Shown: in pieces, positions 1 to 9,217 of the stretch
Position numbering within the stretch: position 1 is the first letter of the stretch
Layout of the letters: every line of letters starts with the position of its first letter
Assembly (NCBI GenBank): GCA_014238905.1
Contig: JABAAE010000001.1
Location: 356,712-420,711 of the forward strand
Reading direction: 5' to 3'
DNA length: 64,000 nt
DNA from: Planctomycetota bacterium
Lineage (GTDB): Bacteria > Planctomycetota > Planctomycetia > Pirellulales > Pirellulaceae
The notes under the pieces: model-generated
What the model was told of the DNA's origin: nothing
Seen by the model: the letters and a program-made list of their open reading frames with translations, nothing else
Databases searched by the model: none
Program-made: the position numbers and the translations under genes

Positions 1-2243
1 CGGTCACCTACCAAAATACTAGGTTCGGCAAAGTCAAAAACCCTCAATGATTCGGGAATTGCATTTCGAACCACAGGAAGATAAACACTTCGGTACGGGT
101 ACTCGACATTAAAGGTTTCTTCGGTGACCCCTCGCCCAATCCCTTGAGAACTCTTGTATTTTGCCACGGGCGATTTGACGGGTGCTTCGCCGTTGAGTAC
201 ACCGGCTGCCAGCAAGATGGAATCTCGCAGTATTTCTGCATCCAATCTTCGTGAATTCATTCGCCATAATAAACGGTTTCCTGGATCCGATTCAAAGTTA
301 TCCGAATCAAAGGCAATCGCTGATTGGTAGGCTCGACTCAACATGATCTCTCGGATGAGTTCTTTAAAAGACCAACCATTGTCAACAAATCGGTTTGCCA
401 AATAATCGAGCAATTGGGGATGACTGGGACGCTCCCCTGTCTCTCCAAAATTATCGACCGTTCGCACCAAACCCTGTCCGAAAAGGTGCCGCCAAATCCG
501 GTTGACAGCCACTCTGGCAGTCAAGGGATTATCTTTAGATGCAATCCATTTCGCTAATTCCAGGCGGCCACTACTGGCCTTGTCGGCAACCTGGAAGCGA
601 TTGGATTGGGACATCACCGTGAGAAATCCTCGTTTCACAATCTCGCCCTTACCTGTGATTTCTCCCCGGATCAGGATATTGCAGTCCAGACATTTGCCCT
701 CTCGGACACCCATCGCTACTTCCCCGGAGCCAACGCCATTGTTTCGCAAGACATTGAGCTGCTGTTGTAATACTTTTTGTCGTTTCCGCTGTTTCGCCAA
801 TTCACGTTGAATCAATTTTTTGTCCGCCGCGGTCGGCCTGGACTGAGATTGGTTTTTTTTGTCACTTTGCCCCTGCTTTTTGGCAAGCGATTTTTGTTGG
901 TTCTGTATCGACATCCTCAACCGCTTGAGCTCAGCAGCCAATTTCGCTATCTCTTTCTCTTTCTGCAATGAAGCGGTTTTCCCATCATCACCGGGATCTA
1001 CTTGTACATTGATCAAGCCGGTAGCCTGCCGGGAGCCATTTCCTCCCCGCCCAAAAAGCGTTTCGGTGCTGCGAAAAATTCCCGCCAAGGCGTAGTAATC
1101 TTCTGTCGAAACGGGATCGAATTTATGATCATGGCAACGAGCACACGATACGGTAATCGCCATCGTCGATCGAGAAACTACATCGATCTGCTCATCAACC
1201 ATGTCCATCGAAAAGACCTCCTTATTGCGTTCGTTCAACAACTTGGGTCCGACGGCGAGAAAACCGGTCGCAATTTTCGGCTCAAAGGGTGGCTGGTTTT
1301 CAAGTGGCTGTATCAAGTCACCTGCCAACTGTTCGGTGATGAATCGTTGGTATGATTTATCGTTGTTGAATGAATCGATGACGTAATTGCGATAACGCCA
1401 CGCGTGTGGATAAAGAAAATTCCTTTCCCGTCCATTGGACTCTGCGAATCTCGCAACATCCAGCCAATGCCGACCCCATTTTTCTCCATACTTTTTCGAT
1501 TTCAATAACCGCTCGATCAGTTTTTCTCTTCTGTCGGCATCCTCGTCGGTCAGGTAATCGTCAATCTCTTTTTGGGTCGGTGGAAGACCCGTCAGGTTAA
1601 GGTAGTCCCGGCGCAATAACTGTTCAACTGAAGCCGGTCCCACGGGCGTGAGCCCTGCCTCGTTGAGCTTCGCTAATACAAAAAGGTCGATGTCTGACTG
1701 GCTCCAGCCATCCGGGTCGTTCACCTTCGGTGGCGGAGATGCCTGAGGCTTCTGAAACGCCCAGAATTTCCGGCCCTCTTCAAAGTCGATCGATGACTTG
1801 TTTTTTACGATTGACTTACCAATCCGGGGATCGGGAGCACCCATCTTTATCCACCGCTCAAAATCCCGAACGACCGACAAAGGTAATCGCTTCTTGGGAG
1901 GCATTTCAAACGACTCATACTTGATGGCATCCAGAATCAGGCTGGCCTGAAGATCTCCAGGAACCACCCCGTGTCCGGATTCTCCACCGGCGCGAATCCC
2001 CTCTCGGGTATCGAGGGCCAATTCCCCTTTGGTCTTGCCAGCCTTCGCCGAATGGCAGCTGTAGCAATTCTTTACCAAGACGGGGCGGATTTTTGTTTCA
2101 AAAAACTTCAGATCCCGCGGATTGAGGTCTTCGGAGAATAATCGATGGGAAAACAGGGACGCCTGAACGACCAATAAAAATCCAATCCCCAGGCCCCATT
2201 TCAACCGACTATGTGTAAAACGTGAAAGTAGATTTACAAGCAT
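1..2243 (-). CDS. PSD1/DUF1549/DUF1553 cytochrome c-like protein, C-terminus cut by window start
   Basis: The minus-strand frame opens with ATG at 2243 and stays open to base 1, so the C-terminus lies outside the window. The N-terminus has a hydrophobic export segment. A haem-binding CYSCH motif of the Planctomycete cytochrome c (PSD1) domain lies about 60 residues in, followed by the usual ESGHGVVPGD and MPPKK stretches. The DUF1549 signature WGRHWLD lies near 1465 and a second CxxCH-type motif (CARCHDHKFDP) near 1120. The last visible residues (RSVYLPVVRNAIPES) are typical of DUF1553. These secreted proteins are abundant in Planctomycetes, and their exact role, often assumed to be redox-linked polysaccharide breakdown, is not established. 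The sulfatase gene lies just upstream on the same strand, 238 bases away, which suggests a shared substrate. Family assignment is secure; substrate is unknown. Confidence 0.93.
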   Translation of the reverse strand, partial: MLVNLLSRFTHSRLKWGLGIGFLLVVQASLFSHRLFSEDLNPRDLKFFETKIRPVLVKNCYSCHSAKAGKTKGELALDTREGIRAGGESGHGVVPGDLQASLILDAIKYESFEMPPKKRLPLSVVRDFERWIKMGAPDPRIGKSIVKNKSSIDFEEGRKFWAFQKPQASPPPKVNDPDGWSQSDIDLFVLAKLNEAGLTPVGPASVEQLLRRDYLNLTGLPPTQKEIDDYLTDEDADRREKLIERLLKSKKYGEKWGRHWLDVARFAESNGRERNFLYPHAWRYRNYVIDSFNNDKSYQRFITEQLAGDLIQPLENQPPFEPKIATGFLAVGPKLLNERNKEVFSMDMVDEQIDVVSRSTMAITVSCARCHDHKFDPVSTEDYYALAGIFRSTETLFGRGGNGSRQATGLINVQVDPGDDGKTASLQKEKEIAKLAAELKRLRMSIQNQQKSLAKKQGQSDKKNQSQSRPTAADKKLIQRELAKQRKRQKVLQQQLNVLRNNGVGSGEVAMGVREGKCLDCNILIRGEITGKGEIVKRGFLTVMSQSNRFQVADKASSGRLELAKWIASKDNPLTARVAVNRIWRHLFGQGLVRTVDNFGETGERPSHPQLLDYLANRFVDNGWSFKELIREIMLSRAYQSAIAFDSDNFESDPGNRLLWRMNSRRLDAEILRDSILLAAGVLNGEAPVKSPVAKYKSSQGIGRGVTEETFNVEYPYRSVYLPVVRNAIPESLRVFDFAEPSILVGD

Positions 2244-2481
2244 GCTGGTGGAATCCACTGTGGGAGGTTTGATCAAAAAGTAGAAATGGGTTGGAGGCCA
2301 CATTTCTATTTTTATCGTCAAACAGGCGTGTTGTTATTTAATGGAAGCCCGATTTGGGGACTTCTATTATGACATACCGATGTTTGAATTCAAAATCGCC
2401 CTGCTGTCTGAATAATCTCGGTGATCTATCCCATTTTGATGGGAGTGTTAAATTGAGAGGAGCTTTTCCGCAATCGAAATA

Positions 2482-4455
2482 TCAAGGCCGATCTGATAGA
2501 GATTTCACGCTGGTGTTGAGAATCTTGCCCTGAAAGGGATTCGGCGGAACGTAATCGCCAGCCGCCGACCTAAGATCTTCCCCGATGGTCATTCCATCCT
2601 TGGGTTCGGAGGGGATCCAACCACCCGATCTTTTCTTGCCCACCACTACGCCGTTGACCGATAGCTGGATATCCTCCTTGGTTAACCTGGCTTCCAGACT
2701 AATTCGTCCGCCTACGGGTTGATCTCCCATCACTCGAATCACTTTCCCGTTCACGCGAACGTCGAACATGGCGACGCCCTTTTCAAAATGAAGTGAGTAT
2801 CCTTGTTCCTGGCCTCCGTGAGCAATCACCACCCCTTGAGGTTTACCGGATTGAATTTCGGCGGCGATTTTTATGGACCGATTGGCGATCAGTGGCGAAG
2901 GCAGTGAACTGTTCTTTTTGCCGGGTTGGGAGTTTGCTCGAGCAACCGCAGGGGGATACGTCTGCAATATTGATCGCAGACGATTGACAACCTCTGGATT
3001 CTCCTCGGCAATGTTTTTTGATTCGTGGGGGTCAAGCTGATAATCGTACAACTCCAATTGCACATCGTTCAGAGGATCTCCAGAGTTTTTCCATTCCACC
3101 AAACGATATCGCTCAGTTCTGATCGCTCTCCCCATTCGGCGGCGGGGATAGGCATGGAAGGCATGATTGCGTACCCGTTTTCGGCCATCCTTGAGCACCG
3201 GCATCAGGCTTAATCCATCAATAGACTGTGGCCCGGTCGGCAAGGGTAAATCACAGAGGTCCGCCAAGGTTGGGAAAAGATCCACACTCTCAGCCAATTG
3301 CCGGGTAACAGATCCTGCTCGAGTCACCCCGGGAGCCCGAATCAACAATGGAATTCGGTTTGCTTGCTCATAGTTGGTATGCTTGGTCCAAAATCCATGA
3401 TCGCCGAGATGAAAACCGTGGTCACCCCACAAGACGACAATCGTCTGCTCATCCAACTCTAACCTCCTCAGTTCATTAAGTACTTTTCCCACCTGCGCGT
3501 CAACGAAACTGGCGCTGGCATAATAGCCGTGAATCAAATTTTTCTTCAGTTCCAACGAAAAATCCTCGCCAGCTGGAACAGGTTTATAGTTGGTAATTTC
3601 CCCACCCCGCTTCAATGCAACCGAAGGGGCATCCTCAGGATCTGATTCCAGTCGGGGCAACGGAATGTCATCCCGATCGAATCGGTCCCAGTATTTTTGA
3701 GGAGCACTGAAGGGGAGGTGAGGGCGGACAAATCCGACTGTGATGAAAAAGGGTGTTTTTTGATTTTGGTAACGGAGTTTTGCGTCCTGAAGTCGACCAA
3801 TGGTTTCCGCAGCAACACGACCATCCGCGTAGTCCATATCGTTCACCTCAGGGGATTCAAATGCTGCCCCTCGGGGTAAACTCCTGATCTGCCCCAGTTT
3901 TTGATTGGAAAAATAAGCTTCCTCACGCGTCAATTTTCCTCCGTCAGTGCTCGCTGGATCCAGGTATTCAATCACCTTGTCATGGAAATGCGGCACGCTG
4001 AATGAACTCGCATCACCTCGGTTTCCATGGCCAATGTGGAAAACTTTTCCCAACGACTCCGTTCGATATCCGTATTGATGAAAATGCTGAGGAAGGGTCA
4101 TCGCATTCGGCATGACACTGCGAAGCTCAGTACCCAATCCATAGAGCCCCGTAGACGTCGAGTGAGAACCAAGCATCAATGTAAATCGAGAAGGAGCACA
4201 GACCGCCTGATTACAATAGGCCAGGTCAAATCGCATTCCTTGCTTGGCGAGTCGATCAATATTTGGCGTTTGAGCAAAATCATCGCCATAGCATCCCAGC
4301 GACGGTTTCAGGTCATCCACCAGTATCAACAGCACATTCCTTTTGATTTCCCGATCATTGGAGAAACCCCAATCAATGAGAATTGACGCCAACACCAGCA
4401 CCACCAACCCGTGCAACCAACTGTGACTCGCTACTGCAGACTGCCTATTTCCCAT
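2482..4455 (-). CDS. Secreted formylglycine-dependent sulfatase (iduronate-2-sulfatase-like)
   Basis: This 657-residue protein hydrolyses sulfate esters, probably on a sulfated polysaccharide. A hydrophobic export segment occupies about residues 12-30. Metal-binding DD is at 48-49. The sulfatase signature CAPSR is at 86-90, with Cys86 the residue converted to formylglycine by the maturation enzyme. Later motifs include GDHGFHLGDHGFW in the middle of the protein, which carries further metal and substrate ligands. The catalytic domain ends near residue 500. The last 130 or so residues are rich in beta strands (VMGDQPVGGRISLEARL) and look like the LamG/concanavalin-type module seen at the C-terminus of some arylsulfatases. 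It lies upstream of and parallel to the DUF1549/1553 gene. The subfamily call rests on general resemblance; substrate is inferred. Confidence 0.93.
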   Translation of the reverse strand: MGNRQSAVASHSWLHGLVVLVLASILIDWGFSNDREIKRNVLLILVDDLKPSLGCYGDDFAQTPNIDRLAKQGMRFDLAYCNQAVCAPSRFTLMLGSHSTSTGLYGLGTELRSVMPNAMTLPQHFHQYGYRTESLGKVFHIGHGNRGDASSFSVPHFHDKVIEYLDPASTDGGKLTREEAYFSNQKLGQIRSLPRGAAFESPEVNDMDYADGRVAAETIGRLQDAKLRYQNQKTPFFITVGFVRPHLPFSAPQKYWDRFDRDDIPLPRLESDPEDAPSVALKRGGEITNYKPVPAGEDFSLELKKNLIHGYYASASFVDAQVGKVLNELRRLELDEQTIVVLWGDHGFHLGDHGFWTKHTNYEQANRIPLLIRAPGVTRAGSVTRQLAESVDLFPTLADLCDLPLPTGPQSIDGLSLMPVLKDGRKRVRNHAFHAYPRRRMGRAIRTERYRLVEWKNSGDPLNDVQLELYDYQLDPHESKNIAEENPEVVNRLRSILQTYPPAVARANSQPGKKNSSLPSPLIANRSIKIAAEIQSGKPQGVVIAHGGQEQGYSLHFEKGVAMFDVRVNGKVIRVMGDQPVGGRISLEARLTKEDIQLSVNGVVVGKKRSGGWIPSEPKDGMTIGEDLRSAAGDYVPPNPFQGKILNTSVKSLSDRP

Positions 4456-4573
4456 CTTGCCATCCCAACGTTGAAACCAAAGTCTTGTTTGCCATTGATG
4501 CTTGTGTCATTCTGATTCAAATAACACGCGAATTCGACCCAAGACATCTCGTTTTTTGAGGAACCGCCAATTC

Positions 4574-5113
4574 ATGGGTACCAACAAGCTACTCGTCGCT
4601 TTACTACTGCTTCTGCTCTTGATCGGTTTGTGTCAATCCGCATTCTACTATCCTCAGCTCCCAGACCGGGTTGCCAACAATTTTGACATCGATGGCCATC
4701 CCAATGGTTATTCCAGTAAGTTGAGTCACATTGTATTGATGACAGGCATCCAGTGCGCAATGGTCATCTTGTCTATCGGATTTGGTTTGACGAGCCGACT
4801 TCTACCCACCCAAATAATCAACCTGCCCAATAGAAATTACTGGTTGGCCCCAGAAAGAAAAGATGAATCGCTTCGGAAAATCGTCACCGCTTTATATATC
4901 GTTGCGGTGGTCACCCAAATTTTTCTGATCTCGATCCATCAGTTGGTCATTATGGAAAACTTGGGAAAGAATGGCATGCAGGGATTCTGGTGGTTCTTTT
5001 CAGCATATATGGCATTTATGATAGGGTTTGTCATTTGGATTTCGATCCGGTTTCGGCTACCCGCCGGTGTTCGCCAATCGATTCAAGACAAGGAGACCTC
5101 GAATCAAAATTAG
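4574..5113 (+). CDS. DUF1648-like integral membrane protein
   Basis: A 179-residue membrane protein. The frame is open from 4502, but ATG at 4574 is preferred because GAGGAA at 4558-4563 is a ribosome-binding site 10 bases upstream and translation then starts directly with a hydrophobic helix (LLVALLLLLLLIGL). The segment after TM1 (YPQLPDRVANNFDIDGHPNGY) is the hallmark of the DUF1648 family, where a pair of extracytoplasmic strands precedes the next helices. Three further membrane segments follow. It is divergent from the sulfatase and convergent with the hydrolase downstream. Function is unknown; in Bacillus the related SdpI-type proteins act in immunity and signalling, but that is not evidence for this one. 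Confidence 0.8.
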   Translation: MGTNKLLVALLLLLLLIGLCQSAFYYPQLPDRVANNFDIDGHPNGYSSKLSHIVLMTGIQCAMVILSIGFGLTSRLLPTQIINLPNRNYWLAPERKDESLRKIVTALYIVAVVTQIFLISIHQLVIMENLGKNGMQGFWWFFSAYMAFMIGFVIWISIRFRLPAGVRQSIQDKETSNQN

Positions 5114-5221
5114 GCAGGTTGCTTGGGTCATCGATTCTGTCACTTAGCCTTGCTCGCCCAGTCATCCTGCCAGCAAACCACACAGATTACTTTTTCATCA
5201 AGCTTTCCGACGACGACACGT

Positions 5222-6148
5222 TTACTCAATGATGCTCTGGGTTTTCAACCAACGGTGAACAAGCTTAGGCCAGCCTGAAACAGCCTTGGAGGAGGGCCTC
5301 AACCCGTAGCCGTGCCCACCGTCGGGAAAAACATGCAACTCAGCCGGAACTTTGGCTTTTTTCAAATGAGAGTAATAAGCAATGCTCCCAAGTGAAGAAA
5401 CAGGATCGTCGCTGGTGTGAATCAAGATTGCCGGCGGCGTCTTATCATTGACATTGAACTCCGATGATAATTGAAAGGCTTCTTTCTCCTGATTCAAATA
5501 GGCTGGATAAACCAAAACCGTGAAATCAGGGCGAATGCTGACGTTATCCATATCATCAACCGCCTGGTAACTCCGTTCTTTGTACGCGGTGCTTCCCATG
5601 GCAGCCAAATGACCGCCAGCGCTAAACCCCAAAACCCCAATTCTCTTTGCATCAATTCCAAGCTCTTTCGACGAAAACCGAACAACGCTGATAGCACGCT
5701 GCAAATCCATCAACGGAAGTTCATGCTTGGGCCGACCTTTCGCACGCGGCACCCGGTAATGTAGTACCACGCCCGTGACGCCAATGCTGTTTAACCACCG
5801 GGCGACCTCTGTTCCCTCCAGGTCGTAGGCCAAAATGTGATATCCGCCGCCAGGACAAATCACGACGGCCGCCCCATTGTTGAGGTCCTTGGGAGGGGAG
5901 TAAATCGAAATCATTGGTTGGGTAACCTCAGTCACTTTTTCCCCGATTCGTGGATCAATTCCAGATTTGATCTCTCGTTTTTTTTCGGCCGCTTGGCCGG
6001 GCACCTTTGAACTCCAAAGCTTCATCTGACGAACATTACTCACTTGATTCGTCGGAGACAGATTATCAGACTGGGCCACCACCTCACCAACTGGGGAAAC
6101 GAGCAGGCAGCCCAGAGCTAGAAAGAAAAATGGGGATCGGTGCAACAT
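5222..6148 (-). CDS. Secreted alpha/beta hydrolase, acetyl-xylan-esterase/BD-FAE-like
   Basis: About 308 residues from ATG at 6148. The longer frame to 6244 would overlap the upstream gene and would place 32 non-signal residues before a clear signal peptide, so 6148 is chosen (MLHRSPFFFLALGCLLVSP, cleavage after VVAQ). The oxyanion-hole region is PGGGYHILAYDLEG, the nucleophile elbow is GFSAGGH, the acid is in TSDDPVSS and the histidine is in PDGGHGYGL. This is the set of motifs of small carbohydrate or feruloyl esterases that Planctomycetes export in numbers. The preceding gene on the same strand ends at 6214, 65 bases upstream, so the two may be co-transcribed. Substrate is inferred. Confidence 0.9.
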   Translation of the reverse strand: MLHRSPFFFLALGCLLVSPVGEVVAQSDNLSPTNQVSNVRQMKLWSSKVPGQAAEKKREIKSGIDPRIGEKVTEVTQPMISIYSPPKDLNNGAAVVICPGGGYHILAYDLEGTEVARWLNSIGVTGVVLHYRVPRAKGRPKHELPLMDLQRAISVVRFSSKELGIDAKRIGVLGFSAGGHLAAMGSTAYKERSYQAVDDMDNVSIRPDFTVLVYPAYLNQEKEAFQLSSEFNVNDKTPPAILIHTSDDPVSSLGSIAYYSHLKKAKVPAELHVFPDGGHGYGLRPSSKAVSGWPKLVHRWLKTQSIIE

Positions 6149-6213
6149 TGGGGACCGGCTTTCTATAAAACAAAAATTCAAAATGGAGTAATCCGTTGAC
6201 AGGTCAAGCTCCG

Positions 6214-7416
6214 TTATGGTCCCAAGTAGGTTAGCGCAATGCACGCAAACGAGGTCGCTATCATGGGATCATCTTCGCGCATTCTCGCATTTTTATTCGA
6301 CCAAAATCCATCCCTCTTCTGGTTTTGCAGGAGAAAATTCTGGATGTCCATTTTGGCCTCCTTTTGGAATTCCAGCGACAAAAATCTGGATTCAATCGCC
6401 AGACTCATGCAGTGGTAGAATCGCAATCCCTTCTTCCAAGAGTAGTCCGCGTCGGCAGAAGGCAACGTTTCAAAACCGGGAACGACTCCTCGGAAGCGTC
6501 TCGATTCAATCCACTGACGCGCCGTTTTCATATCATCCTTCCTATAATTCAATTTTCTCATCATTCTCAAACCATCACAGGTGGCCGTACCATAACTGAT
6601 CGGTTGATGGTGAAGATTGTCCGACCACCCAGCCTTGTTACCCACATGATTTTTGACAGGATGAAAATGAAATCCGCCATCCGGATTCTGCACCCCGGAC
6701 AACCATTTCCTGGATCGTGATCGCGCTATCTTTGCCGCTTCTGATTGATCTTCGGCCAATGCCCAGACTGCAAAACTGGTTACCGAGACGTTGGTACCTC
6801 TTGAAACACGGGGACCCAACATCCAACCTGATAAATCCCATCCACCATAATCGGCAGTTGCCGCCTTGATCTGATGAACTTCTCCTAATTGGGCCTGACA
6901 CAGGAATTTTTGAAGAGCCAGCCGTTCATCGTTTTCAAGAAGAGAGCCTTGCCAAGCTCGTGGCGTCGGATGCCTGCGTAGATTGGAGTCTGCCAAAAGT
7001 AATAATGCTGTTGAATAAACCGCATAATCAGGACCGGATGGGTTGGCTACAAATCCATGCTTTCTTATGCCTTTTCTCAAAAAGCCGAAGGCTTGCCGAA
7101 TCGACTCCCCGTGGGCGTCCAGATACTTTGTGTCAGAACCGGAAATCGCGAATAACACCAAGGCAGTGACCCCGGCCCCTCCCTTCAAATTGCCATAATA
7201 ACTCGATCGGAACCCACCCTCTTTTTCCTGTTGGGAAAAGAGATAATCCAATCCCTGACGAATGCTTCGATGGATTTGTCTTTGCTGATCTGATCCCTGC
7301 CCAAAGACCACTCTTTCCCTCCTCGCTTGAATGACGAACAGGGTCACCAACACTAAAAAAAAACGAATTTTGGATCGTGCCAACAATATCATTGCGATTC
7401 TTTTTCTGCCTTCCAC
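6214..7416 (-). CDS. Secreted prenyltransferase/squalene-oxidase-repeat protein
   Basis: A 400-residue protein with a hydrophobic signal-like N-terminus. GTG at 7416 has GAGGAG close upstream; ATG at 7392 (MILLARSKIRF) would place the signal helix at the very start and is the alternative. The body is built of alpha/alpha-toroid repeats of the prenyltransferase and squalene-cyclase type: QQEKEGGFRSSYYGN, ADYGGWDLSGW, NPDGGFHFHP and QKRDGFWSNKNAR each carry the GG(F/W) turn. The DxDD cyclase motif was not seen, so it is probably not a terpene cyclase. Planctomycetes have many exported proteins of this type without known function. It is upstream of the esterase gene and divergent from the cupin gene. 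Confidence 0.8.
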   Translation of the reverse strand: MEGRKRIAMILLARSKIRFFLVLVTLFVIQARRERVVFGQGSDQQRQIHRSIRQGLDYLFSQQEKEGGFRSSYYGNLKGGAGVTALVLFAISGSDTKYLDAHGESIRQAFGFLRKGIRKHGFVANPSGPDYAVYSTALLLLADSNLRRHPTPRAWQGSLLENDERLALQKFLCQAQLGEVHQIKAATADYGGWDLSGWMLGPRVSRGTNVSVTSFAVWALAEDQSEAAKIARSRSRKWLSGVQNPDGGFHFHPVKNHVGNKAGWSDNLHHQPISYGTATCDGLRMMRKLNYRKDDMKTARQWIESRRFRGVVPGFETLPSADADYSWKKGLRFYHCMSLAIESRFLSLEFQKEAKMDIQNFLLQNQKRDGFWSNKNARMREDDPMIATSFACIALTYLGP

Positions 7417-7630
7417 CTTCTCCTCTTTTTTGCAAGGAAAGGTGCGTCCAGGCTGACTAGTGAGATTTGTCTACCGAACAAGGCCCGGCTTCGCTTTTAA
7501 TGCACTGGTCTCGCTCCAAAAAATCGGAGACACGAGACAACGTAGGATCCATCCCTTATCCGCAATGTTCGCCAGATTCAGTATGATCGACGAAACAGAC
7601 GCGTTCGTCCTTTCCTTGGGAAATGTAAAC

Positions 7631-7987
7631 ATGCCTCCACCACCGTTTGAATTTGTCGATTTTTCCCGATTGCCTGCCACCGATTGTCCGTGCGGCACTG
7701 CCCGACGAGGCTTCACCGAAACCCCCGATTTTCCGGGAACATTCCATCTTACCGAAATTTCCAAAACAGCCAAAAAGCACTATCACCAGGATCATTTGGA
7801 AGTTTACTATTTTCTGGAGTGTCAGGATGACGCCCAAATGGAGCTGGATGACCATTATTACCCCATACAAGCAGGGCAATGTTTATTAATTCGTCCTGGA
7901 ACACGCCACAGGGCAATTGGGGAAATGAAAGTCTTAATTCTCTCTATGCCTAAATTTGATCCATTAGATGAGTTCTTTGGGGATTAG
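7631..7987 (+). CDS. Small cupin-domain protein
   Basis: A 118-residue protein when started at ATG 7631, which has GGGA a short distance upstream; the frame is open from 7460 but its first 57 codons look non-coding. The conserved single-cupin pattern is visible: KHYHQDHLEVYYFLE with the two histidines and glutamate that bind metal, a PIQAGQCLLIRPGTRH turn, and a final strand VLILSMPKF. One beta-barrel with metal site is expected; the ligand is unknown. The gene is divergent from the prenyltransferase-repeat protein, so they share the 7417-7630 intergenic region. Confidence 0.8.
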   Translation: MPPPPFEFVDFSRLPATDCPCGTARRGFTETPDFPGTFHLTEISKTAKKHYHQDHLEVYYFLECQDDAQMELDDHYYPIQAGQCLLIRPGTRHRAIGEMKVLILSMPKFDPLDEFFGD

Positions 7988-8068
7988 AATTACGTCTTTT
8001 TTGATCCTTGCGTACTGGAACGCCCCCATTTATGCTGAGGGATTGCACGTGAAGCAGAGGAGCGGTGG

Positions 8069-8521
8069 GTGAACCAAAGAACAATCTTAAACTGCACTTT
8101 TTACCTCCTGATTGTTGTCAACATGGGTGGTTGCTTAAGTCAGAATTTTGAGCAACAATCCTTGAGGAAGTACAAAACCAGACACGCCTCGACTTTTGTG
8201 GATTTTCAGCCGCGACTTGAATCGGAGCCGATTGTAAATTCCAGACCAGCTTCTCAGAAGCGTCAGTCGACATTTCCAAGAGGTCGGTTTTCATCACCCA
8301 ATTTTTCATCACCCAATTTTTCATCACCCCGCGGAGGAATGACTTCTCCCAGGGGAGGCTTCAGTTGGCCACGGGGTCGGTTTTCCCAACCAACTGGAGG
8401 TGGTTTTTCGTGGCCGAATGCTCCTCCTCAGAATGAGAACGGAGGTCGGTTCACTTGGCCCAAGGCAGGGACGAATGGATTTTCCCAGCCAGACAACCGA
8501 TTTACATGGCCCAGACGGTGA
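8069..8521 (+). CDS. Low-complexity FSWP-repeat protein, lipoprotein candidate
   Basis: A 150-residue protein with GTG start at 8069 and GAGGAG at 8056-8061, seven bases upstream, which decides the start. The N-terminus (ILNCTFYLLIVVNMGGC) is a short hydrophobic segment ending in a cysteine and could be a lipoprotein signal, though the box is not ideal. The second half consists of short repeats of the type F-S/T-W/S-P followed by R/N/K, with glycine spacers (SSPNF, SPRGG, FSWPRG, FTWPKA, FTWPRR). At DNA level a 15-base unit is repeated around 8290-8330. No enzyme motif is seen; a cell-surface or structural role is inferred. Confidence 0.65.
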   Translation: MNQRTILNCTFYLLIVVNMGGCLSQNFEQQSLRKYKTRHASTFVDFQPRLESEPIVNSRPASQKRQSTFPRGRFSSPNFSSPNFSSPRGGMTSPRGGFSWPRGRFSQPTGGGFSWPNAPPQNENGGRFTWPKAGTNGFSQPDNRFTWPRR

Positions 8522-8580
8522 GAGGAAAAACACCGCCATGTCAAACAGTTACGTGCATTAGCAAAAGAAATGACACCTAG

Positions 8581-8712
8581 ATGACGCAACTCATTGCTCA
8601 AATCAAGCTGATCGCCATTGGTGATGGCATTCACCCTTCCAACATTTACGTGGTGGCTCGGGTCACAGCTGCCTTTGTGATTGGGTTGATTACGGCTTCT
8701 TTGCTGATTTAA
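8581..8712 (+). CDS. Possible 43-residue single-pass membrane microprotein
   Basis: ATG at 8581 opens 43 codons ending in TAA at 8712. The C-terminal half (VARVTAAFVIGLITASLLI) would form one membrane helix. No good ribosome-binding site is visible, but a four-codon reading frame starting at 8569 ends in an ATGA overlap with this start, which could couple translation. The stop codon lies inside the first unit of a tandem repeat. It may be real or chance; coding potential was not measured. Confidence 0.3.
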   Translation: MTQLIAQIKLIAIGDGIHPSNIYVVARVTAAFVIGLITASLLI

Positions 8713-8792
8713 TGACCGGTAGCTGATTGAATGACCGGTAGCTGATTGAATGACCGGTAGCTGATTGAATGACCGGTAGCTGATTGAATGAC
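8711..8792. repeat. Tandem repeat, four 19-base units
   Basis: Four perfect copies of the 19-base unit AATGACCGGTAGCTGATTG occupy 8711-8786, followed by a six-base partial copy. The unit contains the palindrome ACCGGT. Perfect identity suggests recent slippage expansion. There is no spacer variation, so it is not a CRISPR array. Confidence 0.95.
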
Positions 8793-8797
8793 AAGCA

Positions 8798-8830
8798 GCC
8801 CCGAGTTGAAAGCCCCGAGTTGAAAGCCCC
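8798..8830. repeat. Tandem repeat, two 14-base units plus partial
   Basis: GCCCCGAGTTGAAA occurs twice (8798-8811 and 8812-8825) and then begins a third time as GCCCC. It directly follows the 19-base repeat, so two unrelated short repeats are stacked in the same gap. Confidence 0.9.
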
Positions 8831-9217
8831 TAGGTACCAACCCCAACAAGTGGGCCGCTTCAGTTGGCGACTGCACCTTGGCGTTTCAAGATACTAGAGA
8901 ATGATCGGCGTGAAGTTCTTTTTTCGATCATGCTGCTTTTTCTGCCGAATGTGGGACGTTACTTTTCGCGCTTGGAAGGTGCTCAGCGTCCGGTAAGATC
9001 AATCCCTCTTGAATTCCGAACCAAAGCCAGACGAAAGCGGGAAGCGTTGGATTTTCCAATTAGTTTCCAAAAGAACAACCGAATGGTTTGCCAACCGATC
9101 AGATCTATAAAATAATACCAAGTGTGAGAATCGATCGGGATCGTTCCCCCGCCGCTGGCTTTATCGGACCTCCGATCATTTTCGCCACAGCTCATGGAAT
9201 TCTTTGAAAGGTTGTCA
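8831..9217. other. Intergenic region without a supported gene
   Basis: The only open frames (8864-9115 plus, 8983-9279 minus) have no recognisable motifs or ribosome-binding sites. Apart from the upstream region of the PHP-type gene I see nothing here. Confidence 0.5.

Noticed and set aside
5222-6244. Longer start of the esterase at 6244
   Set aside because: It would overlap the upstream gene by 31 bases and put 32 polar residues before an obvious signal peptide; ATG at 6148 is better.
6214-7416. Terpene cyclase
   Set aside because: The toroid repeats are present, but no DxDD or similar acidic catalytic motif is seen and the protein is exported.
8711-8830. CRISPR array
   Set aside because: The repeats are directly adjacent with no spacers, and no cas gene is present.
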